Of a stretch of DNA of 64,000 nt, positions 43,291 to 54,960 are shown piece after piece. The notes beneath the pieces were generated by a model. It searched no databases. It worked only from the letters and a program-made list of their open reading frames with translations, and had not been told where the DNA came from. Source of the stretch: Blasia pusilla (Eukaryota; Marchantiophyta; Marchantiopsida; Blasiales); the NCBI GenBank assembly GCA_050084515.1, contig CM114275.1:17484001-17548000 (forward strand). The letters are read 5' to 3'. The stretch's first letter is position 1, and every line of letters starts with the position of its first letter. Made by a program: the position numbers and the translations under genes.

Positions 43291-44099
43291 ACCAACAACA
43301 TCACCAACTGTTCGGGAACTCTAATCATGACCCATCGATGGGATCCTCATCGCCTCGGACAACGTGAAAGACTGAGGAAGCCAGGTCTGTTTCCTAGCTT
43401 TCCCTCGTTGTGGATCCAACTCTACGAAGACTCCACGTGTAACAACAGCGGTGGCCTCCATCAGGGCAACCCCGCAAATCCAACCAGGATCCTCCATATC
43501 TCTCACTGCTCCATATGACGTCAATGCCACTGATCTGGCATCGAGTAGCCTCAATGCCATAGTGGCAATCTGCTATTGTAGATGTTGTATCTGAGCAACC
43601 ATCCTAGCCTCACGCCCGACATCTACCTCAATGCGTCGAGGTGGTGGAACCCTACCTCCTTCATGGGCAACTCCAACTCCTCATCCCCCAACGAGACCAC
43701 TTGGTGCACGACCTCTAGGCCCACCCGACCGCCTTCTCTAGCCCTCGGTTCGGATGTAACTGAAGGTCTAGGCTAAAACACATGACGCATGTGTGACCAT
43801 ACCTCAGATAATAGTCACACTGATAAAGTCCTGGTGCAGCACCATCTCCTCCTTCATGCTGAGGCACGCGTCCATGACCCTGACGAGTGCAATCGCGTTG
43901 GTGATGGGCTCCACCGCATGCACAACAAGTAATTGTAGCTGGCTACTGCTGAGCCGCATATGAAGGTGCAGGTCTTTGTGGCATGGCTTCTTGATATCCT
44001 CCCTAAGCTCGTGGTGCCACAGACCTATCTTGGAATCCACGTTGTTGCACTAGTGGTGCAGGCGATCGCGAGTGCTCTCGCCCAGAATCCATGGTAGCT
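43291..44099 (-). other. Gag C-terminal/linker region of copy 2, decayed
   Basis: Between gag and protease. The corresponding part of copy 1 holds two zinc knuckles; here only scattered Cys/His remain and I cannot assign intact knuckles. No other gene seen. Confidence 0.5.
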
Positions 44100-45060
44100 T
44101 CTCAACACTCTCTCAAAGGCATTTGGGAGATAGATCTAAGTTGGAGTTACGCTCTCCTCTGCCATTTTATGCTTGATGTTCTTGAAGGTCCTAAAAACAT
44201 CTCTCAACGTAGAGGAGGTGTTCATAAGAAGCATCCCCTCCCGCACTCGTGTCCGTGGGGTTCGCTCCAACATCGCGTACCATGATTGGATAGTCAGAGC
44301 CTCTCTCACCCCTTGAGTGACGTCAATCAACCGGTGCAAGCGAGTGTAAGCCTTATGCAAACTCTCACCCGGGCGCCTCAGGAAGTCGTGGATGCTCCGC
44401 AACTTCTTAGTCTGTACCCATTGGTAGCTCGTTCTCAACTCCGCAAAGAGCTTAACCACGGGGTTGAACCTGGGACAAACCCGACTGGACGGTGCAAGTG
44501 CTCCAATGCGAGTTACCCCTCCTAAAATATCATTGGTGGAAGAAGCCTCTCCTGACTCCTCCTCCTCCTCCTCATCTGGGAACGCCTCCGTCCATGACAC
44601 ATAGTGTGGCTCATAGTAGAGTCTCCATGCCTCAATCTCATGGGCATATCTTTGGGAGAACTCATGGTAATCGTCCATGGACGCCCCCTCTAAATGCTGG
44701 AACATACCATTCCATGTTGTGAACGGGTTGAACTGTCTAGAGTTCCTAGCCCGCTGTGAGTCACACCAACTCCTAAACTCCATAATGAAGTCGTCGGGTT
44801 CTATAGTGCCTATAGCACCCAAAAATTTACGTGGTCCTCTACCTTGGTCGTCCATCTCGTACGCCCAGCTCGTAGGACAACTCTATGTATGCAGTGATGG
44901 ACCAACAAACTCCTCTACACTCTCCCCCTTGTCTAAAGACAAAACAGAAGGAGATCACGGTGATTTCTCACGTGGAGACCCTTGAAACCTCGTGCCACTC
45001 CGAGTAAACCCTCTAGAGCTACTCTCAGATCCACCACCTCACCTCTCAAAGTCCCGAAAG
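44100..45060 (-). pseudogene. Gag (copy 2)
   Basis: The main frame 44855-44136 (239 residues) reads 'GAIGTIEPDDFIMEFRSWCD', 'MFQHLEGASMDDYHEFSQRY' and 'KLRSIHDFLRRPGESLHKAY', matching copy 1 gag in order. The acidic run 'FPDEEEEEES' lies in the middle. An upstream 'GFTRSGTRF' (about 45020-44990) matches the copy 1 N-terminus, so the original start is to the right, near the chromovirus. Confidence 0.8.
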
Positions 45061-45298
45061 GACGCCGTGATAACCCTTGTGCCCCTCTCACGTGATCATT
45101 CTCAACTTCGCGAGTATTCACTCAATCACTCCATCTAACATGCGGCACTCAAGCTACACTGTCTTACTCAGACGTGTCTTGTGCAGCAACAAGCGGCGTG
45201 GTGCGGAAAACTAGCTGATCTATCGACTCATAAACAACACATATCCCCAACTCTGGACATCCCCCACAGGTCTATGTCCCCTAAACCCATACATCAAC

Positions 45299-46305
45299 TG
45301 TCGCGCCCCTACTCTCCTTGAACGTCAATCTTTATTGTTGCGGAAGTGTACGTTCAGTAGGACACGATCTCATCGGCGATCTGCACCCAAACACGCATTC
45401 TTGTTAGTCGGGTCTGGTCCAACCAGCGTTCCAACCCACCGAGTTCTCAACTCGGCGTCTCATCAAGCTCAACCTTCCTTACTTCCTAGTTTCCAAAACA
45501 TGGCAAGTCCTTCAAGACTTGGAACAGACTTCCTGATTAGTCTGGGAACCTAAAACGGCACTTGCGCGCCTAGCGATCCCAAGTGTTCAACGGACCTCGT
45601 GTGAGTTCCAAACCGAGACCCAAGTAATTGAGTTGCGGGGTGAAATCCAAGAGGGATGTCTAAACTTGCCTCCATAGACTTGGTTCAGGTTTTCCAACCC
45701 AACCCCAAACTCTCGATCCGTTCCATGCCCTTGAGCCGCCCCGTGGCGCCCAAAGTGGGGTTCGAGTTCCAAACACTCTCGGAGATCTTCCCCCTTACTA
45801 GTACTTCTAGGGTTCTCAAATAACCTCCCCCCCCCCTTTGGAAAAGGAGGGTCGGGCCCTTTGTTGTGGCCCTCAACCCGACTCTACTTACAGTCGTTTC
45901 CGAGTTGCTTCTCAACTGCTGCTTATGCGCTTGCAGAGATCTTTAGTGCGTTTGAACCGTCTTTTCATAAGTCTTCCAACACACCCTTGTTTGATCCAAA
46001 CGCATCTTGGTGCTAAAAGTTATGGCCATAAATAGAGTCAAAAACTCTCAAATGCTAGTGGCGTTCTAAATCCGGATTCTTCCTTTGGCAACCCACTTCC
46101 TAGATTCAACTCCTTTCAAGTCTTGTTCCGCGTTTGGTCTAGGTTTCTCAGTCGTGACCATAACATCTGAAAGGTGAAGTCTCGCTTGCGTCCCGTCTCT
46201 TGTCTCTTCTTCAAGACCACTCCAACGCGCAAACCATCTTAGCGTGAGCCCGCTAATGTTCCGATGTTCCGCTTTGGCACTCGTTTGGTCATGAGGGTCG
46301 CGACA
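45299..46305 (-). repeat. 3' LTR of the chromovirus
   Basis: 1007 bp. Plus-strand ends TGTCGCGCCCC and GGGTCGCGACA. A purine tract (minus strand AAAGAGGGGTGAG, 46318-46306) abuts it. Confidence 0.9.
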
Positions 46306-46980
46306 CTCACCCCTCTTTAGAGGTTGATGCCCTCATCAACGCAAACCTTTGTTATGTCAAGTCTCTTGGGCAGCCTACCCCTTGACATTGAAATGCGTTC
46401 TAGAGGCTAACCGGCAATTCCTCTTAGTCTATAGTTGTCGCTTTGCACCAATTAGAATTATTAGCCTCTCCTCTTTGATAAGCCAGGACAGGTTCCAAAG
46501 AACTAACCTATCAAATAAGCTAACTAAGTGTGCAACCTTAGACTCTTCTGGCTCATTCTTGTAAACATCACACATGTTTACCTGGTCTACGAATCGTACT
46601 TTTATTGGGTCGCTCTCGCATTTGACTCAGGCGCGTCACTAAGTTTACTTATGTAGCCACAAGTAAGATCACCCCAAGCCCCAAGACAAATTCATCTGTC
46701 CCCCCAACGCTAGGGCGAGCCCAAGTGTAATCCAACACAAGGTTTTGTTCTATGTGCTTATCCACATACGAGCTCTCACTTCAAATACTCCTTGTCTATC
46801 CTCTTTACTTACATCTTAAGCCTATGATGAACGACTCATAGCCATACACTACCACATACAAATTGCAATCAACTCTGGCATTGAATCTCCAAATCCATAC
46901 ACTCCTTTATTGCAACACTAGCATATTCTAGTTACAACGGCCTTCGGCCCAAGATTCCAATGGGTAAAAGTCATATCTCT
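46306..46980. other. Chromovirus 3' untranslated region
   Basis: Between the purine tract and the chromodomain. No coding motif is seen. Confidence 0.5.
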
Positions 46981-46999
46981 AGCTTCTCCTCGTACTTAC

Positions 47000-47205
47000 G
47001 TATATGCTTTGCTTACGTTCGCTTGAAGTCTCGCAACAACTCTTGCGCGTGTTCCAAATCCGCCTCCGCAATCCAAGTCACCTCCTTCACATGGTAGCCC
47101 TTCCATTTAACCAAGTATTCCTACTTGTTGGCCCGACGCCTCGAACGTAAGATGGTCTCCACCTCAAACTCCGGCTCTTCATTTATGATCACCAAATGCG
47201 GTCTC
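47000..47205 (-). pseudogene. Chromodomain of the chromovirus integrase
   Basis: 'EPEFEVETILRSRRRANK' then, after one TAG, 'EYLVKWKGYHVKEVTWIAEA' and 'DLEHAQELLRDFKR' match the chromodomain consensus with its aromatic Tyr/Trp/Trp cage. Chromodomains bind methylated histone H3 and guide insertion of chromoviruses. Confidence 0.9.
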
Positions 47206-47258
47206 ACCACTTGTCTCCGCTCGAAACGTCCATTATCTTGAAGATATTTCTTCAACAA

Positions 47259-48330
47259 TCACACATAAAAGGTTGGGTGAACCTTGAACTCGTCCGGCAG
47301 CCCCAATGTATACATATCCTCAAACAAGTTTGCCACAATCACATACGGTCCAGCATACTTGGCAGAGACCTTCGCAGACAACTCTTTCGGAAGAGTGAGA
47401 TTCTTCACACTCAACCACACTTGCTCTCCAACTTGGAATCGTACTTGGCGCCGACTCTTGTTAGCAGTCCTCATTTGAGGATGCCCTCATTTGACGTAGT
47501 AATGTACCTCATTTGAGCCTTTGCAAGACTTCGCCTTGCTCGCTCTTCCCGTTCTCGCATTTCTACCAACAAACCTTCTGCCCTTGCTTGTCGTGTTCGT
47601 ACCAATGTAGAACCCTTCGAAAGGGCTAGGTCAAGAGGCCCTTCTGGCTCTCGTCCATTCGCCAAGAGAAACGGAGATTCTCTAGTTGTAGAATGCTTGG
47701 TCGAGTTGTAGCAGTACTCTGCCATGCTCAGCCACTTGACCCGATCTCGTTGATCAGCACTGACATATTTCCTTAAGTACTGATTCACGATTGAGTTTAC
47801 CTTTTTAGTCTCTCCATGCGTCTGTGGGTGGAAAGCCGTACTGAAACTCAGCTTGGTCTTAAACCTCCTGAACAAGTGCTTCCAGAAAGCACTGGTAAAC
47901 TTTGGATCCCGATCTGAAACAATGCTCCTCGGCGAACCGTGAGCACGCCACCTGTTATCCAGAAAAATTTGCGATGTCGTATAAGCCGTTGGGGAATCCA
48001 TTGTCGGCACGAATCTCGCCAACTTGCTTAACCGATCAACAATCACAAGTATAGCATTGTATCCCTCAAATTACGGAAGACTCGTGATGAAATCCATACT
48101 CACACTTTGCAAGGGTCCTTCTGGGATCGGCAAGGGATGCAGCAAGCCTTGTTTCTTATCACAGGTCTTCACATATTGACCAACATCCTCTTTCATGTTG
48201 GGGTTAAAAAAAACCGCTTCGACAGAACGGCCAGGGTAGATTTCTCTCCTTTATGTCTTGCCAAGGGTCCGTCGTGACACTTCCCTAACAATTTGGTTTG
48301 CATCCTGCCTTGCCCCACATAGATCCTACT
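47259..48330 (-). pseudogene. Chromovirus integrase
   Basis: From 48330 leftward: a zinc-binding remnant, then 'SVSMDFITSLP' (first Asp, about 48100), 'IVSDRDPKFTSAFWKHLF' (second Asp) and 'TAFHPQTHGETKKVN' (about 47829-47788), where the family consensus has TE; the catalytic Glu is Lys here. Frame 47474-47259 adds 'RFQVGEQVWLSVKNLTLP' and 'KLSAKYAGPYVI'-like C-terminal sequence, leading to the chromodomain. Frame changes occur between segments. Confidence 0.88.
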
Positions 48331-48857
48331 CTACGTGAACCTTAGTAAACCATGCCTCAAACTTATGTTGGCCACCTCCTCACCCTGGTTCAACTTCCTC
48401 AGGTACTCCCTTGCATAAGCGTCATTCATATATCCTTCAAGAATCCTCCTTTCCATGTCTGTTTCTTTAGGGAACATTGCTCTTAAGACCTGTGTTGTCG
48501 ATGGCATGTGTTCCTCCTTGCAACTCAACGCATCTGGAATCACATTATCTTTACCTGGCTTGTGAATCAACTCAACATCCATCAGCGCCAAGGTATCATG
48601 CCATCGCAGTTATTTTGGTGTCATTCGATCCTAGGTCTCAAAATACTTGAGTGATATATTATCGGTGAATACTCGAGTCCTGTGGAGCCCTAAATACTTT
48701 AGTCCTCATCCCCTTTACGGTGAATACTCGAGTCCTCATCCTCTTTACGGTGGATGGGGGTTCCCACTTGACAATCGCTTTCACCTTCTCCATATCCGTA
48801 TTGACACCATCTGCGCTAACCACGTGACCCAAGAATTTGATCTTGCTCAACCCAAAT
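48331..48857 (-). pseudogene. Chromovirus RNase H remnant with internal deletion
   Basis: It starts with the RT thumb 'IKFLGHVVSADGV' (48850-48810), is interrupted by a tandem duplication ('GTGAATACTCGAGTCCT' near 48664 and 48719) and resumes only at the RNase H end 'HDTLALMDVELIHKPGKDNV' and 'PDALSCKEEH' (48605-48520). Most of RNase H is missing. Confidence 0.75.
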
Positions 48858-49376
48858 TCACTCTTCTCTACATTCGCATACAGTTGATTCGCCCTTAGAC
48901 AAAACCGCTCTCACATGTCGAATGTGCTCCTCTAGGGACTTCGAATAGATAAGTATGTCATCAATATAGATAATAACATACTCATCCATTTCCTTGTGAA
49001 AAATGGAGCTCATCAATGTGGTGAACGTCGGAGGCGCATTACACAGACCGAAAGGCATCACTACAAACTCAAAGGAACCGTATCTTGTCCTACAATTAAT
49101 CTTCTCCACATTTGCCTCGGCAATCCGGATCTGGTAATATCCTGACTTCAAGTCAATCCTACTGAAATATCTTGCGCTTGCTAGCCTATTGAAGAGATCA
49201 TCTCTCCTCGGAAGAGGATAATTGTTCCGAACCGTCACTTTATTCAGCGCACGGTAATCAACACATAGCCTCATCTTTCCACCCTTCTTCTTCACAAAAA
49301 GAACTGGTGCTCCATAAGGTGACTTGCTAGTCCTAATGTAACCCTTTTCCAAGAGCTCACTTAATTTCCTTTTCAC
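48858..49376 (-). pseudogene. Chromovirus reverse transcriptase
   Basis: 172 open residues with '[20 protein letters not shown]' (about 35-60), '[16 protein letters not shown]', '[20 protein letters not shown]' (about 96-120) and the catalytic '[13 protein letters not shown]' (YIDD 137-140). This part looks intact. It overlaps the upstream frame by ATGA at 49373-49376, which is a one-base frame change in the original polyprotein rather than a true start. Confidence 0.92.
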
Positions 49377-50779
49377 TCAAGAAGTCCCTCCTGATTCAAC
49401 CTATATGGTGCTTTTGAAGGTGGTTGGGAACCAGGTATGATCTCTATCTTATGGTCGACGGCTCTATGTGGCGACAACTCAGTCAGAAGCTCATTTGTCA
49501 AGACATCCTCAAACTCCTTGACCACTTCTTGGAGTGGTTCTGGAATTCCCCTTGAAGCACTGTCCTGATCTCTGCGTATTCTGCTTGTAGCCTCCTCCAC
49601 TTGTCTCAACAAGCAGAGAAACCCATTCTCCAACTCGATCATGCTTCTCCTTGTAATCGAGTTCACTAACTCCTTTTTCGCCGGAACCTCACGGACCAAC
49701 CGCAGCTGCAACCGTTTGCCTTTTAGCAAGACGCTCAACCTCAAGGGTCTACGTCTTGACTCCACCTCATACGTATCTAAGAATGTATTCCCCAAGACTC
49801 CGTCAATGCCATCCATTTCGCACACAGTGAAATTCTCCTTCAACTCGGATACCCTGCATCCTATGGTCAACCCTAAGACCAACTCAGAAGTCCGATGAGA
49901 CTTTCCTCCTGCAAATCCTACTCGAATGGGCTCATCCGCCTAAGAGGTAGAAAACCACAATTCCTTCACGATTCTCGAGCTTAGGAAGGAGTGCAAAGCA
50001 CCTGTATCCACGGGCAACAACACATCGCGATCAACAATCTTGGATCTTAGGTACACCAAATTGTGCGTCCTCTTGGTGACCTGAAGGGACATCTCGAGAT
50101 CACCCGCCAATAGATGCTTAGCAGCAAACAAAATCATACTCCCATTACTAACCTTCGGTTTCGAACACACTTTCGCCAGGTGCTTCGGTTTGCCATAGTT
50201 GTAGCATATGACCTTGCCGTTCCCTGACTTTGAGTGATGTCCTCCTCTCGGCTTCGCATGAAGTTCCACTCGTTTTGCTACCGGGGCAGACAACTCTCTT
50301 GGATTGTGCATGCCCCCACTCCAGCCTCTTTTGAACGCCTCCTTATTTTTCAACTTCTTCGAAAAAACTTTTGACTCAAAGGGTTTCTGGGTTTGGACCT
50401 CATCGTCCCCAATCCGCTCCGCTAGCTTCAGAAGGTCCGCACAGGTCTCTGGCAACGTCGGCATTTGGTAAAGGGCCTTTTCAACGCTCGGCTTGAGTCC
50501 ACTAATAAAGATAGCCTTCTTCGCGTACTCATACATCTTCGGAAGAGAAGTCATTTTTGTACTAAACTCCCTCACATACGCGCTTAAGGAACCACTCTGC
50601 CGCATCCACACGCATTCCACCGTGTCGCGCAACCCTTGGTACTCCGGAGTGAATCGATCACCAATCAACACCTTAAACTCCTCCCAACTCAGAGGTGACT
50701 CGTCGGCTAGATATTCCTCTCGTTGAGCTATCCACCATTGTAGTGCATGATCCTTCAGGAAAGTAACGGCTACCGTCAC
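49373..50779 (-). pseudogene. Chromovirus gag C-terminal part and protease
   Basis: Frame 50779-49940 has the gag signature 'WWIAQREEYLADESPLSWEE' and 'FKVLIGDRFTPEYQGLRD', then a knuckle remnant 'CYNYGKPKHLAKVC' in which the second Cys is Tyr, and the protease 'DVLLPVDTGALHSFLSS' (DTG). After a stop the same frame resumes (49882-49373) with the protease end 'GIDGVLGNTFLD' and the pre-RT 'SPHRAVDHKIEIIPGSQPPS'. Confidence 0.88.
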
Positions 50780-50835
50780 ATTGTCCTACTCAGCTGCCCT
50801 ATACGCCTCGAAGTATGGTTCCGTAAAGAAATCCT

Positions 50836-51192
50836 TCACTTTCCGCGAGCGTCCCAACCCAGTGAATGGCGTGGGCAGGTTTGTCTTGTAGAGCTTTTTG
50901 CCCGCACCCAGAGTTTGGGTGGGGGAAACTCTCCAATCCGCTTGCTTTGCTGGGACATCTGCTCTACCAACAACTTCAACAAGTCCAACGTCTGCCTTGA
51001 CTCAGTCGGTTCCCCTGGGTTTGGGCCCGATGGCCCCGCGGAAGGATTCGCCTTTGGAACGTCCTCACGTCTAGTGTTCAGCTCTTTGGGAGTCTCCATC
51101 TCCTCCATAGCATCACGGTCCGGCATTGGTTCCTCTCTAGATTCACGTCGCTTGATTCAGTGCTTCTTGGGTTGTTCTCCCTCGATCGCCAT
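50836..51192 (-). pseudogene. Chromovirus gag N-terminus
   Basis: The likely original ATG is at 51192, 'MAIEGEQPKKH' followed by TGA, then open frame 51126-50836 with a Pro/Ser-rich 'ANPSAGPSGPNPGEPTESRQ' and 'LLKLLVEQMSQQSKRIG'. A frame shift near 50800 leads into the gag core. The start is 150 bases inside the LTR. Confidence 0.75.
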
Positions 51193-51328
51193 TTTTAAGC
51201 CAACTCACTCAGATCTCCTCCTCGTTTCTTGCCTACCTCCTCGAGCATCTGAGTCTAGCCGCTACCTTGAGTTTTCCCAAGCGTCCAGTTGATCCCACGA
51301 CCCCAAGTTCTCGCTCACCAAGGATTAG

Positions 51329-51340
51329 CTCTGATACAAC
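51329..51340 (-). other. Primer-binding site of the chromovirus
   Basis: The minus strand reads TTGTATCAGAGC two bases from the LTR edge, one mismatch from the initiator-Met tRNA site TGGTATCAGAGC. Confidence 0.8.
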
Positions 51341-51341
51341 T

Positions 51342-52342
51342 TGTCGCACCCCTACTCTCCTTGAATGTCAGTCTTTATTGGTTTAGAAGCGTACGTTCAG
51401 TAGGACACGATCTCATTGCCGATCTGCACCCAAACACGCACTCTCATTAGTCGGGTCTGGTCCAACCAGCGTTCCAACCCATCGAGTTCTCAACTTGGCG
51501 TCTCATCAAGCTCAACCTTCCTTACTTCCTAGTTTCCAAAACATGGCAAGTCCTTCAAGACTTGGAACAGACTTCCTGATTAGTCCACGAACTTAAAACA
51601 ACACTTGCGCGCCTAGCGATCCCAACTGTTCAACGGACCTCGTGTGAGTTCCAAACCGAGACCCAAGTAATTGAGTCACGGGGTGAAATCCAAGAGGGAT
51701 GTCTAAAATCGCCTCCATAGACTTGGTTCAGGTTTTCGAACCCAACCCCAAACTCTCGATTCGTTCCATGCCCTTGAGCCGCCCCATGGCGCCCAAAGTG
51801 GGGTTCGAGTTCCAAACACTCTCGGAGATCTTCCCCCTTACAAGTACTTCTGGGGTTCTCCAATAAACCCCCCCTTTGGAAAAGGAGGGTTGGGCCCTTC
51901 GTTGTGGCCCTCAACCCGACTCTACTTACAGTCGTTTCCGGGTTGTTTCTCAGCCGCTGCTTATGCGTTTGCAAAGATCTTTAGTGCGCTTGAATTTTCT
52001 TTCTATAAGTCTTCTAACGCACTCTTGTTCAATCCAAACGCATCTTGGTGCTAAAAGTTATGGCCATAAATAGAGTCGAAAACTCTCAAACGCTTGTGGG
52101 TTCTAAATCCGGATTCTTCCTTTGGCAACCCACTTCCTAGACTCAACTAATTTCAAGTCTTGTTCCGCGTTTGGTCTAGGTTTATCAGTTGCGACCATAA
52201 CATCTGAAACGCGAAGTCTCGCTTGCGTCCCGTCTCTTGTCTCTCCTTCGAGACCACTCCAACGCACAAACCATCTTAGCGTGAGCCCGCTAATGTTTCG
52301 ATGTTCCGCTTTGGCACTCGTTTGGTCATGAGGGTCGGGACA
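51342..52342 (-). repeat. 5' LTR of the chromovirus
   Basis: 1001 bp, plus-strand ends TGTCGCACCCC and GGGTCGGGACA. It differs from the 3' LTR by scattered substitutions and small indels. Confidence 0.9.
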
Positions 52343-52347
52343 TCAAC

Positions 52348-53300
52348 GATGCTCTCAATATCTGCATGACACCCAATATCCCCAAATAACAACCCAATAC
52401 CCGAAAATCCCTAATGCATGTAGAGCAAAAGACGAGAATGGGTAACTTGACAATAATGTTGATCACTCCTCAACAAGTGGAAATCTCAACCCCAACTCCA
52501 TCATAAAGACAAACTACTCCAAATAGCACATCATACTCCCCTAGTAGTGACGATGTTCAGATCTCCTCAATGTGCAGTGCGGGTCCAGCGATACACTAGG
52601 GCACTAGCTACACGGAATGGCTACAAATGGCACGGTACGGAATTTGGGAATAGGGTGAGGCATACCTCGACATACCCTCCTCAATCAACAAAACACAATT
52701 TGCTCCACATTGATGGTGCAACTTTGCGACCGAGACGGTGCGGTGCGGCCACGAGCGTCACGACGAGGCAATCGGCGACGCGTTGCGGATACGGGCATCA
52801 TGGCACGGTACTCGATCTTCGTCGAGCGGCTACCAATCACAACATAACAACGCGGAAAAGAAATGGCGACCCATTGACTCCAAAAAGGTCACTGTCCAAT
52901 CAACAACCGTGAAGAACACCGTCGACGGCGGCCAACGAACGGCCCGCATGGACGGTGAAAGTTAATAGTAATTATGATATTTTTCATATGGGTAAAAATG
53001 TTTCTATTTTGACCTTATTCAAAAAGTCATAGTTTTTTGTTTTTTCCCACTCCACTAACTCCTTAAACTAGGGTCAACTCTCTAAAATTACTCATATTTG
53101 GCTTATACTCTAGTAAGCCCCATAAATATTGGGTCAACATCCACTAAATAAAGTTTCCACTTCCTTTAACTTCAAGATCCTACATTTCTTTTGTGTTTTC
53201 CCCAATAATAAAATAATGTTTTAATTTTTCTACCTCAACTAAGGAGTTACCAAGGAAAAAATATCCTTGGATAGTCATATAGAGTAGTCACACGTTGAAG
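52348..53300. other. Probable 5' side of gypsy-type copy 2; no gene seen
   Basis: By position this continues the element interrupted at 45298. 52690-52960 is CpG-rich, and from about 52965 the DNA turns AT-rich. No primer site or LTR pair could be assigned. Short frames show no motif. Confidence 0.4.
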
Positions 53301-53385
53301 AAAAAAAAAGGTTGTCATCCAATTTGAGTGATAACCCAAAATCCTCCCATCTACTTTCTTCAAAAACTAATCATGATGCCTATGC

Positions 53386-53870
53386 ACATAGTTGTTATTA
53401 TTGGAGAGTGCCCGTTTATCTTTCAAACTCTTCTCCGGTTGACACTTGGCCCTCTCAACCAATAGGACTAGAAAGGTACTCGTGTGATGCACGGGAAATA
53501 AAAAAGTGTTTGAAGAGCTAGCATATAGCCTGTACTTTTTCTTTTTTCCCGTAGTATGTGAAACATTTTCTTATTGCCCAATTGCCATGTGTCAAGCACA
53601 GAGATATTTGTAAATCAAGAAGGCACTCTCCCATAATAATATAGATAAATTATCCATATGATGCAAAGGAAATAAAAAAGAGTTTGAAGAGCTAGTGTAT
53701 AGGCCGGGAAGGGAAGAGATTAATGATGCTCCACATAAATAATAATAATAAATTTTGTTGGCCCGTAGCATGTGAAATATTTTCTTGCTGCCCAATTGCC
53801 ATGTGTCAAGGATAGAGGTGTTTGCAAATCAAGAAGGAACTCTCCCATAATAGTATAGATTATTCAAAAT
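53386..53870. repeat. Cluster of Helitron-terminus-like repeats
   Basis: 53386-53521 reads 'TATTATTGGAGAGTGCCC', 'GACACTTGGC', then 'CGTGTGATGCACGGG' and ends near CTAG. Two tandem units follow (about 53475-53655 and 53656-53870) sharing 'GGAAATAAAAAAG', 'TTTGAAGAGCTAG', 'CCATGTGTCAAG' and 'CTCTCCCATAAT'. On the minus strand their right ends read A|TCTATATTATTATGGGAG (53645) and A|TCTATACTATTATGGGAG (53859), Helitron 5'-end-like. Confidence 0.6.
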
Positions 53871-53959
53871 TGATTTGAAATATCGTATAATAATTTTTGA
53901 AACTAATTAAACATTATTCATTTAAACACGTGTATTGTATGGGCATACACTAATATACA

Positions 53960-54262
53960 ATAATATCACTTATCGAGATTTGGGAGGATGGTAGAGTCCA
54001 TGTAGTGCCTCATTCTTCGTAGCGAGCACGTTTGGTATAGCATGCCCACGATTGGTTACGTCATTTTGGAGTAAAGCGGACGTACAACTTGCTCTAGATA
54101 CAATATTGGTGGCGAGGCATGCAGATTGATGTTCAACAGTTTGTTGTTAAATGCATGGTGCGTGATTAGGTCCGGGCTTCATTCAATGCTCCGACTGCAT
54201 AGTTGCATCCATTGTCAATCAGGGGTTTAGGTTATAGATGGAGTTTGGATTTTGCAAGACTT
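53960..54262 (+). pseudogene. Integrase zinc-binding fragment, third copy of the methyltransferase family
   Basis: Plus-strand reading includes 'HAHDWLRHFGVKRTYNLL', 'YWWRGMQIDVQQFVVKC', 'RASFNAPTA' and 'LHPLSIRGLGYRWSLDFA', matching copy 2 across its solo-LTR site. The sequence changes at about 54262, just after the first catalytic Asp, so it is a broken junction. It also shows the uninterrupted protein across the insertion site of the LTR at 36883. Confidence 0.8.
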
Positions 54263-54415
54263 TTATCTTTGAAGGAGCCCCATAGTCGTTATGACATCTT
54301 GGAAGATCAAGATCCCTCTTTGATAAGATTCATACGACGCAATCCAATCATAGTCGAATATCAAGAGGAGTTCAAAGCTAAGACTATATTGGATGAGTGT
54401 TATCACATCTTTTAG

Positions 54416-54841
54416 GATAGATTGGCGAGATCTAGTAGAGCACCTCCAAAGATATTGGAGGACAACTTGAGAAGGTCGAGGATGACTTGTTGAGGCCACG
54501 GGTAACCTGAGAGCAGGTTTCCCCTTTGTTTCGGCTCATTTTGAGCCATATAAAGAAACTTACTATTTTGGATAAGTTTCCATTTGGAATATAGTTGACT
54601 TTCGACTTTGGGAAGTTGCCCTTGACTCACTACAACAGGTCAAGAGCCAAGGAGGGTGACCTGCAAGCATAGGTTACTGAGGAGAAAGCTTGGGAGAGGG
54701 AAGGGGATATGCCTCCAAGAGAGAGAGTTTGAGAGCTCATTCTCTCTTTGTTGAACCTCTTGGCATGAGGCGGCGGAGCTATGATCTTGCTTGCCTTGTG
54801 TGTGTAACTCAATCCTCTCATGAGGAAAGTGGGTTTGGTTT

Positions 54842-54932
<91 letters not shown>

Positions 54933-54960
54933 ACCATGGAGAGTTTGGTGTGAGAGATTG
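54416..54960 (+). repeat. Dispersed repeat, partner of 33960-35490, with empty insertion site
   Basis: Reverse-complement match to 33960-34098 plus 35128-35490. 'TTGTTGAACCTCTTGGCATG' (about 54738-54760) is the uninterrupted target where the other copy carries the solo LTR 34099-35127. Confidence 0.75.
54843..54931. repeat. (GA)n microsatellite, about 44 units
   Basis: Uninterrupted GA dinucleotides. The matching place in the partner repeat near 34006 has only CTCTCTC, so the tract expanded in this copy. The Arg/Glu frame through it is not a gene. Confidence 0.95.

Larger units (their letters stand above)
35620..45298 (-). mobile_element. Ty3/gypsy-type element with captured methyltransferase and PHD finger, copy 2
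   Basis: The minus-strand order is gag (about 45060-44100), linker, DSG protease (42886-42521), C5-cytosine methyltransferase (41387-40145), RT (39560-39000), RNase H (38960-38430), integrase (38430-36077, split) and PHD finger (36064-35810). Two solo LTRs sit inside (36883-37908, 41388-42418) and the chromovirus at 45299 cuts its 5' side, which should resume at 52348. RT before integrase marks Ty3/gypsy order. LTRs of this element could not be assigned. Without the solo LTRs the span is about 7.6 kb. Many stops, mostly explainable by C-to-T or G-to-A changes, silence it. Confidence 0.85.
45299..52342 (-). mobile_element. Full-length Ty3/gypsy chromovirus
   Basis: 7044 bp, two LTRs (45299-46305 and 51342-52342), target duplication TCAAC (45294-45298 and 52343-52347), a primer-binding-like site next to the right LTR and a purine tract next to the left one. 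On the minus strand: gag with zinc-knuckle remnant, DTG protease, RT, RNase H remnant, integrase and chromodomain. Frame changes and an internal deletion make it inactive. It lies within the 5' part of gypsy-type copy 2. Its LTR is the source family of the solo LTRs in this window. Confidence 0.93.

Noticed and set aside
49373-49376. ATGA overlap suggesting translational coupling between chromovirus frames
   Set aside because: The upstream and downstream parts form one polyprotein in related elements; a one-base indel explains the overlap.
54690-54953. Arg/Glu-repeat frame through the (GA)n tract
   Set aside because: Produced entirely by the dinucleotide repeat.
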